64,000 nt of DNA, taken from Calliopum simillimum. Taxonomy: Eukaryota; Arthropoda; Insecta; Diptera; Lauxaniidae. The stretch lies in NCBI GenBank assembly GCA_951812925.1, contig OX638369.1, positions 48,293,061-48,357,060 of the forward strand. Reading direction: 5' to 3'. A program made the translations under genes and the position numbers. The notes beneath the pieces were generated by a model. It saw nothing but the letters and a program-made list of their open reading frames with translations. It had not been told where the DNA came from and ran no database searches. Of the stretch, positions 58,085-64,000 are shown piece by piece (positions within the stretch are counted from its first letter, which is position 1; each line of letters opens with the position of its first letter).

Positions 58085-60475
58085 TATTTGGAGACCGATC
58101 CCTGCTCGGTCATCAATCTGATCTTATTATTTTAGTCGATGTTTTTATTCATAGCTTTTTTTTGTTTTGATACTGGTGTGGTCATGCTTTCAAATTGATA
58201 TATTAACCGATGAGAATAATAATAAGAAAAAACTCGCAAATTATCAAATGGTAGAGAAAATATCAAAAACTTAACATTTTTTTTTGGTGACATAGAATGC
58301 CCTAAAATAAATAAATGGGATATGCCACGCACCCAAAATTTTTCGTTTTATGTATCATAACTCGGAAAGTAAGAGACCTATTGGAAAAATCCAAGAGGAT
58401 ATTTTGATAAGTGTGGCTTTCCGATGGCATTTATAAAAAACAATTTTACTTTCTTTTGTAAGACAGACTCAACTTCAAGCAAGGATATTTCAAAATCCTG
58501 AAGTTATAATGACAGTTCTGCTGATGAAGACGGATTCAGCGTCGAAAAGTACATAAGACATAAAAAGTTCATTCCATTTTTTTTATTTTGGTAAAAGTGG
58601 GCGTGGCAATTATTAAACAACGCCCACTTTTCGTTATGCTTTAGATACTCATGATCCATACCCTCATACCAAATGTAATTAAAACATGTTGTACCGTTTG
58701 GGAGAAATAGCATTTAATGTGTTTTACTTGTATGGGAGGTTCCACGCGCACCAGCGATATTTTGACCACTTTTAGATCGTAGGTGCCTAATAGCAAGTAG
58801 ACTCCCTACAGTTAAATTTAGAAAGATTTCTTTAGAAGTTTTCTTTTTAAAGTGTTTTATATTTTTGTAAGCGGTGCCACGCCCTTCACGAGTTTTTCCA
58901 ATATAACGGCATATCACATATTAATACTTGTTTTCATGGGTACAATCTCTTAAATTTTCATTAAAATTGTTGGAGTAGTTTTCGAGTAATATGTATTGAA
59001 TCAAAATTTTCAAGGGTTAAATAGTGGCCGTTGTACTTATTCGATCCCGCCTACTTTTCATTTGTTACAAGGTATTGTTAAGCAGTACCTACATATCAAA
59101 TTTCATTCAAATACCTTGTAACATTTGCAAAAAGTAGTATTGGGTGTACAACTTAAAAACCGGAATTTGACGGTGGATGTCCGTACTAACAAATATCGTG
59201 AAAGCTCGAACTTTATATATGTCGTTTTGAAGGTACATTTGACAGCTGTCAAAATCAGTCAACAAAACAATTTTATCTTGTGTGCATCATTATTATTTTT
59301 CACTTCGAAAATTGGAGAAAAAGACAGCATTTGCGGGGGGGTTCTAGTGGGTCATTTTTTTGCAAAGAAAACAGCTGCCGAAAGTCATCGCATTCTTGTA
59401 GAAGTTTATGGGGACTATGCTCCAGCTGAATCAAGCTGAGTGGTTTAAAAGTGGTTATTTTAGTGTCGAAGACAAAGAACGTCCTGGTCAGGACCAGCTA
59501 GGTGTGATCCGTTATGAGCTGTTGCCAGGTGGCCAAACCATTAATGCTCAATTCTATCGTCAACAATTGATCCAATTGAAGCAGAAAATCCAGGCAGAGC
59601 GGCCAACGTATGCGACCAGACATGAGTCAATCATTTTCCACCACAATAACGCTCGGCCACATATTGCTGCCCCAGTCAAAAATTACCTGGAAAACAACGG
59701 AAAACAACGGACGGGAAATTTTGCCTCACCCGCTTTATAGCCCAGACCTTGCACCATCAGACTACCATTTGTTCCGATCGATGCAGAATGCCCTATCAGG
59801 AATACGCTTCACTTAAGTTCAAGATATCGAAAATTGGCTCGATTCATTTTTGGCCGCCAAGCTGGCGCAATTTTTTTGGGATGGAATTCATAAATTGCCT
59901 GAAAGATGGGGAAATGTTGTAGCTTCCAATGGACAATACTTTGAATAAAATATATTGTAACATTTTTCCACAATAAAGCATCAAATTTCACTAAAAAATT
60001 CCGGTTTTTAAGTTGTACACCTAATATTTAACGTATTTTGCTTGTGTGGGAGGTACCACGCGCAACGGTTTTATTTTAATCAGATTCAGATTAGAGATGC
60101 TTTATAGCAAGGGTGTCAGTGATTTGAAAACGCTGAGCCAAGCGCATGCAGCGAAGTCAGCGCAAAATTTTCGCTTTTACAACACTTATTCACTCCCGCC
60201 CAATTTTCGTTTGTTTTCAGGTATTATTAAGCAGTACCTGCTTCTTAAGTTTTATTTAAATACCTTGTGTGGTTTGCGAGCTATGACCAAATCAAATTTA
60301 AAATTTAGGGCGTTGCCACGCCCCCTGGTGTGTATTTATAAACTTCAAGCCATGCTCATCCTTCATTGTATGTTAATATCTAACATCATCGGAAGTTTCA
60401 TTAAAATCGCTGTGGCCGTTTTCTAGATAAAGTTTTGCCCGTTCTTAACATACATACAGTAGTAACCCAGTAGGA
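58085..60475 (-). repeat. 1.3-kb dispersed repeat (copy B), split by mariner
   Basis: Reverse-orientation copy of 41185-42490, starting at GAGACCGATCCCTGCTCGGT and ending at GAACGGGCAAAACTTT (inverted) near 60440. The mariner at 59140-60024 interrupts it. GGTGCCACGCCC blocks are retained. Confidence 0.75.
59140..60024 (+). mobile_element. Internally deleted mariner (885 bp)
   Basis: Terminal inverted repeats TTRGGTGTACAACTTAAAAA (about 29 bp in full) are flanked by TA at 59138-59139 and 60025-60026. The + strand encodes KKTAAESHRILVEVYGDYAP and FKSG-x-FSVEDKERPGQ of the N-terminal region. It then jumps straight to LGVIRYELLPGGQTINAQFY, KQKIQAERPTYATRHESIIF, HNNARPHIAA, LYSPDLAPSDYHLF and KLPERWGNVVASNGQYFE. 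About 400 bp with the first catalytic Asp is deleted, and the second Asp in the HDN block is Asn. It is a different subfamily from the 10.7 and 14.1 kb copies. Non-autonomous; intact ends could still be substrates. Confidence 0.9.
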
Positions 60476-60559
60476 GAAAGAGTAGTCGAATAGGCATGGT
60501 ATTAGGCCTTCTTTGAGTGCCAATAGGCCTGCAGTCTTCCCTTCTTTCTTTATTACACA

Positions 60560-60910
60560 CGATGTCATTGGGCGCCAAGGCCTGCAACTATCGTTTCTAA
60601 AAGAAGTCTAAAAGAAAGCAGCAAAACAGGCTTTCTACGATCTTTTCTAATATGAAAGGACAGAAACAGGCATGTTGCCTTCGCTTCTATCTTCCTTTCT
60701 TTTTTACACACGATATGGGATATGTCGATATTAACGAATATCGAAATATGCCTGCGTTGCTGCAAGCGTGTCATGTGTAAAAAAGAAAGAAGGGAAGTCA
60801 GCATGCCTGTTTCCGTCCTTTTATATTAGAAGCGGTCGTAAAAGGCCTGCTTTGTTGCTTTCTTTTAAAAGCAAGAGTGCCAGGGCTTGGCGCCCAATGA
60901 CAACATATGG
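60560..60910. mobile_element. Palindromic MITE
   Basis: 60565-60715 and 60760-60905 pair: TTGGGCGCCAAGGCCTG / GGGCTTGGCGCCCAA, GAAAGGACAGAAACAGGCAT / ATGCCTGTTTCCGTCC and TTCTTTTTTACACACGA / TGTGTAAAAAAGAAAG. A further fragment of the arm (CAGTCTTCCCTTCTTTCTTT) lies just before, at about 60532. Confidence 0.75.
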
Positions 60911-61599
60911 GCATATCCGAAAAAAGGTCAACCAAGAGAAAAATTTTAAAGTTGCCTCTTCTTTTTTTGTTAATTTATTGAATAATAAGCCATATATATA
61001 CTCTTAAAAATATCAACAGAAAAATTGTATCCGGCAATCGCTAGTATGAAAATCAGTCCTAAAACTTCCTCTACCTAGCAATTTTTTTTATTTTTTTTTT
61101 TTTTCGAAATATACGTGTTGTTCGGCTGTTCATAATATAGCTCAAAACAACCATTGTGTGCTCCATTCTTTGATTTACTTTTTTCGCATCAATTTTTCAC
61201 AATTTGATGAAAGAAAAACTTTGGACGCTCCACAGGAAGATAATAAATAATGCTAAGAAAATAAAGTCTACTTTTTGTAACGTTCGCAACAGAAAAAAAG
61301 GTTTTATAAATATATAGGAATAAAGTATAAATTTTTTTTAGAACCTTCTAGCATTTTAAACAAAGCTGATGCCGCACTTTAAGCTTAGAAAAAAAAAATT
61401 TTTAAAATATGACGAAGTGCTAAGTTTTTTAATATAAACTTGTGTAACGTTCGCAACGGAAAATTAAAATTAATGAAATTATTTAAAAGCTATTGTAAGA
61501 ATAAAATAGATAAATCTTGGATCCTCCACGGTACAATACTGTACACTTTTATACCAAGGGTTGTTAGATTCCTTCTTTGTTCCGAATTTTCTAAAAATT

Positions 61600-62500
61600 G
61601 TTGCAATTGTGCAGCCGATCAGAGTAGGTGACTGTTATAGATTTTTGCTCGATGAATCCAAATATGACCTCCGATTTGCACCATAACGTCTGAGATCCGA
61701 GTTATAGGTTAGGTTAGGTTAGCGCGGGAGATGGCAGTTGCCATCATAACTTAGGCCGCGATTAGGCCCATTGTATACCCGATATATAACTTCGTTGTTA
61801 ACCTATGTGAACCATTTAGAAATTTTTATAAACTCCAAAATGGATTTGGGACTCTTATGAGCTATATCTTCAAGAGAGTCGAAGAAGTGACTTTCGAACA
61901 CCTTATAACGTCGGTTAGCCAACGCTGGACATTCACAAAGGAAATGAAAAATGGACTCTTCGACGTCAGAATCTTTACAACTTCTAGATCCGAGTTATCC
62001 TTGATTTAAAATGCAAGAAACGCTATTTTAAGACATATGGCGTACATCCTGAAAGTAGTCTAGTTTACTTTTGACAGCGGCATTGAATAGCCCTGAGCTT
62101 CTTCTTTGAAGCGTACTTTTAACTTTTCCAATTAGATCATTAGTTTCCGAAATATCATCCGTTAAAGTAAAAGTATACAAATTGAATATAGTCCTTTACA
62201 GGGATTAGCGATACATTTACTTCAATCGATGATATCTCGGAAACTGATGATTCAATATAAAAAATGAAAAGTACGCTTAAAAGAAGAAGCTCAGTGTTAT
62301 TCAATGCCACTTTTCAAAGTGAACTAGACTACTTTCAGGATGTACACCATATATCTGAAAATAGCGTTTCATGCACTTTAAATCAAGTATAACTCGGATC
62401 TCAGACGTGATGGAGAAAATCGGAGGTCATATTCGGATTCAGCGAGCAAAAATCTATCACAATCACCTACTTACTCTGATCTCATACTTTTTTCATCGCA
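61600..62500. mobile_element. Palindromic element interrupted by a LINE
   Basis: The left arm 61610-62150 (less the LINE) pairs with 62190-62495: GATCAGAGTAGGTGA / ACCTACTTACTCTGATC, ATAGATTTTTGCTCG / CGAGC-like AAAAATCTAT, GAGATCCGAGTTAT / ATAACTCGGATCTC and CTGAAAGTAGTCTAGTT / AACTAGACTACTTTCAG. No coding. Confidence 0.8.
61706..61985 (-). mobile_element. 5'-truncated jockey-type LINE, 13-bp TSD
   Basis: A 280-bp insertion flanked by AGATCCGAGTTAT at 61693-61705 and 61986-61998. The minus strand encodes the C-terminal end of a non-LTR polymerase: CPALANRRY-like ANRRYKVFESHFFDSLEDIA then HKSPKSILEFIKISKWFT and a stop near 61808. A 3' UTR ends in CTAACCTAACCTAACC (the + strand GGTTAGG run at 61707). 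Jockey-clade assignment rests on the C-terminal Cys/His-type region and is from memory. Confidence 0.88.
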
Positions 62501-63220
62501 GGACTGTGTAATCAGTGCAGTGTTTTAGCCATGCATGTGCATTTTACCGCTAGGAGCGTAACAGCACATACTAAAAACCAAAATTTTTAACACTGTTTGT
62601 TGGGGTTCTATCTTCTATCGGAGTTTCATAAAAATCGATTTAGTGGATAAGCCATGACGTCGTATTTACCACGTTAGAGGCAGTCACGAGGAAACATTTT
62701 ACTGTTGTGTGCCTTGCGCTTCTTTATAACCTCTCCCACAAATAAACCAAGTGAATATATTGTGTTTAAGGTAGTTAAAAAGGCACTGATTCACTTTGCT
62801 TTAGCTAATGTATATACATAATAAAAATTGTAACGTTCGCAGCGTAACGTGCGCAACACATAAAACCTAAATTTTTGAAGGAACGAAGGACTCTTTGATT
62901 CTTTCAAAAGCAGTTTCGATATGCTCAAATACTCCTCTTTCTTTGAAGGATTTTGCTTTTTTCGTGTATACTGCAAAATTTGCTAAAAATTTTGAAAATG
63001 TACATCGATCTCCACAACGACTTCTGTTTTTTGTAACGTTCAAACAGCACTTTATGCACGATTATATCGTAACTGATACAAGCCAGGAAATATTTTTAAA
63101 TGCCTTTTGAAAGTACTCTCAAAGGGTAACATACCACTCTAGGTAAATTACGAATTTAACGTTCAGAGCGTCTTCAGGATTTAAAAATATGCGTACGAAT
63201 GTAACGTTCGCAACGCAGGA

Positions 63221-64000
63221 TTAGCCCATATGTAAAAATCTTGAGTTTAGTACTGGCTCTATTTGGAAATAGTTCTAGGGCTGGTCAAGTTTCAAATTTT
63301 CAATTTATTTTTTTTATAAAAGTGATAAGGTACTATTACGGGGCTAAAATATATAGTTCATATGTAAGTTAAATTGAATTTTAAGCTCACGAAAAGGATG
63401 TCAACCAAGTTGTAATGAACAACCTAATTCCAATATACGGAAATCCTTTGAAATCACAAAAATCGCATTGCCATTAAATTAATCTCACAACACAAATACC
63501 CTGCACAAGTACAATAAATGCGTAAAACCCCATTAATAAAATCAAATGTAACCAATAAAAAATCATAATTAAGAATTGCGACATTGATTTGCAATAAAAT
63601 ACAAATTTTACAAAGCAAAAAAGGACTCCCAGCATTGAATTCCTCCACACATCAAATACAAATACTCACACAAACACACAAACAAATGTAGAAGTGTGAA
63701 AAAGACTACGCAATAACTGGGACAATGTCCACAACAAAGTCAAGTCATTTGAACCTTTTTCCACACAGCAGCGTAACAATGTCGATGATGATGACCCGAA
63801 GGCAGCAGAGAAGAGGTCAATAATTGCAATCCGTATTATTGCAAACGATTTTATTTAATTTCTGAAATCGTAATCTGTGCTTATTGCTTTCACACTGATT
63901 TCGAACACGGTTTTTGGTGCAGTAATGGCAGTATTTCCGGTTGGCTTTTGCAGGAACGGGGGCGATGCTTCTTCACTCGCGCTCGTTCGCGTTTCTTTTG
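63221..64000. other. Unannotated right edge
   Basis: 63221-63640 is AT-rich with no gene. From about 63700 the composition becomes less AT-rich, ending with CACTCGCGCTCGTTCGCG at 63976-63993, which resembles promoter or 5' UTR sequence. It may belong to the 5' part of the minus-strand gene, but nothing proves it. Confidence 0.3.

Larger units (their letters stand above)
61270..63220. mobile_element. Possible transposon with GTAACGTTCGCAACG motif repeats
   Basis: TGTAACGTTCGCAACR or close variants occur at about 61277, 61442, 62828, 63034 (degenerate), 63158 (degenerate) and 63200. The spacing suggests subterminal transposase-binding repeats of one element that now contains the palindrome and LINE below. 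No TIR was resolved. Confidence 0.4.

Noticed and set aside
61707..61722. GGTTAGG repeats as telomere-like or satellite DNA
   Set aside because: They are the tail of a 5'-truncated LINE with a matching 13-bp TSD, and flies lack such telomere repeats.

Overview
The window is AT-rich, intron-bearing, transposon-laden nuclear DNA of a higher fly. A tephritid-like brachyceran fits best: there is a tandem pair of Or33/Or2a-type odorant receptors, long CAG/CAA-rich exons, irritans-type mariner, ITmD37E-type Tc1/mariner, Helitron, jockey LINE pieces and many fold-back MITEs. The assignment is an inference; no mitochondrial or rRNA marker is present.

Host genes. (1) Two intact odorant receptor genes lie head-to-tail on the + strand at 4548-5766 and 11536-12754. 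Each has two exons, a 64-bp intron and 384 codons, and the proteins differ at 11 residues. They sit in a duplicated unit (about 4117-11103 and 11108-14528) that also carried an irritans-type mariner; the junction between the copies lies inside the mariner. (2) Four low-complexity coding exons on the - strand (56503-56068, 44011-43328, 36321-35818, 26228-25392) join in frame through phase-1 introns. They give the N-terminal 820 or so residues of one large unidentified protein rich in Q, T, A and D/E. The next exon was not found, so the gene probably runs past the left edge and the receptors may lie antisense inside its last visible intron.

Region by region. 0.4-3.4 kb: fold-back repeats. 4.1-15.3 kb: the receptor duplication and its nested elements (palindromic MITE containing a pogo-type MITE; mariner containing a Sola-like element; second mariner containing a PIF/Harbinger-type MITE). 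17-18.5 kb: DD37E transposase remnant and a palindrome. 18.5-25 kb: dispersed repeats. 25.4-26.2 kb: gene exon 4. 27-30 kb and 34-38.5 kb: large palindromes around exon 3. 40.7-43.0 kb: Foldback-like element whose inverted ends are arrays of a 30-bp repeat. 43.3-44.0 kb: exon 2. 44.6-46.6 kb: Helitron fragment. 49-52 kb: truncated palindrome and a complete but dead DD37E element. 52.2-53.4 kb: two LINE 3' ends. 54.6-55.9 kb: palindrome with a small 9-bp-TSD element inside. 56.1-56.5 kb: exon 1. 58-60.5 kb: second copy of the 41-42.5 kb repeat, interrupted by a deleted mariner. 60.5-63.2 kb: palindromes, a 5'-truncated jockey LINE and a dispersed GTAACGTTCGCAACG motif.

Most of the DNA is layered transposon insertion and decay. 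The transposase reading frames that can be read carry stops, frameshifts or deletions, so mobility today would depend on enzymes encoded elsewhere. Splice sites, TSDs and TIRs were read by eye.
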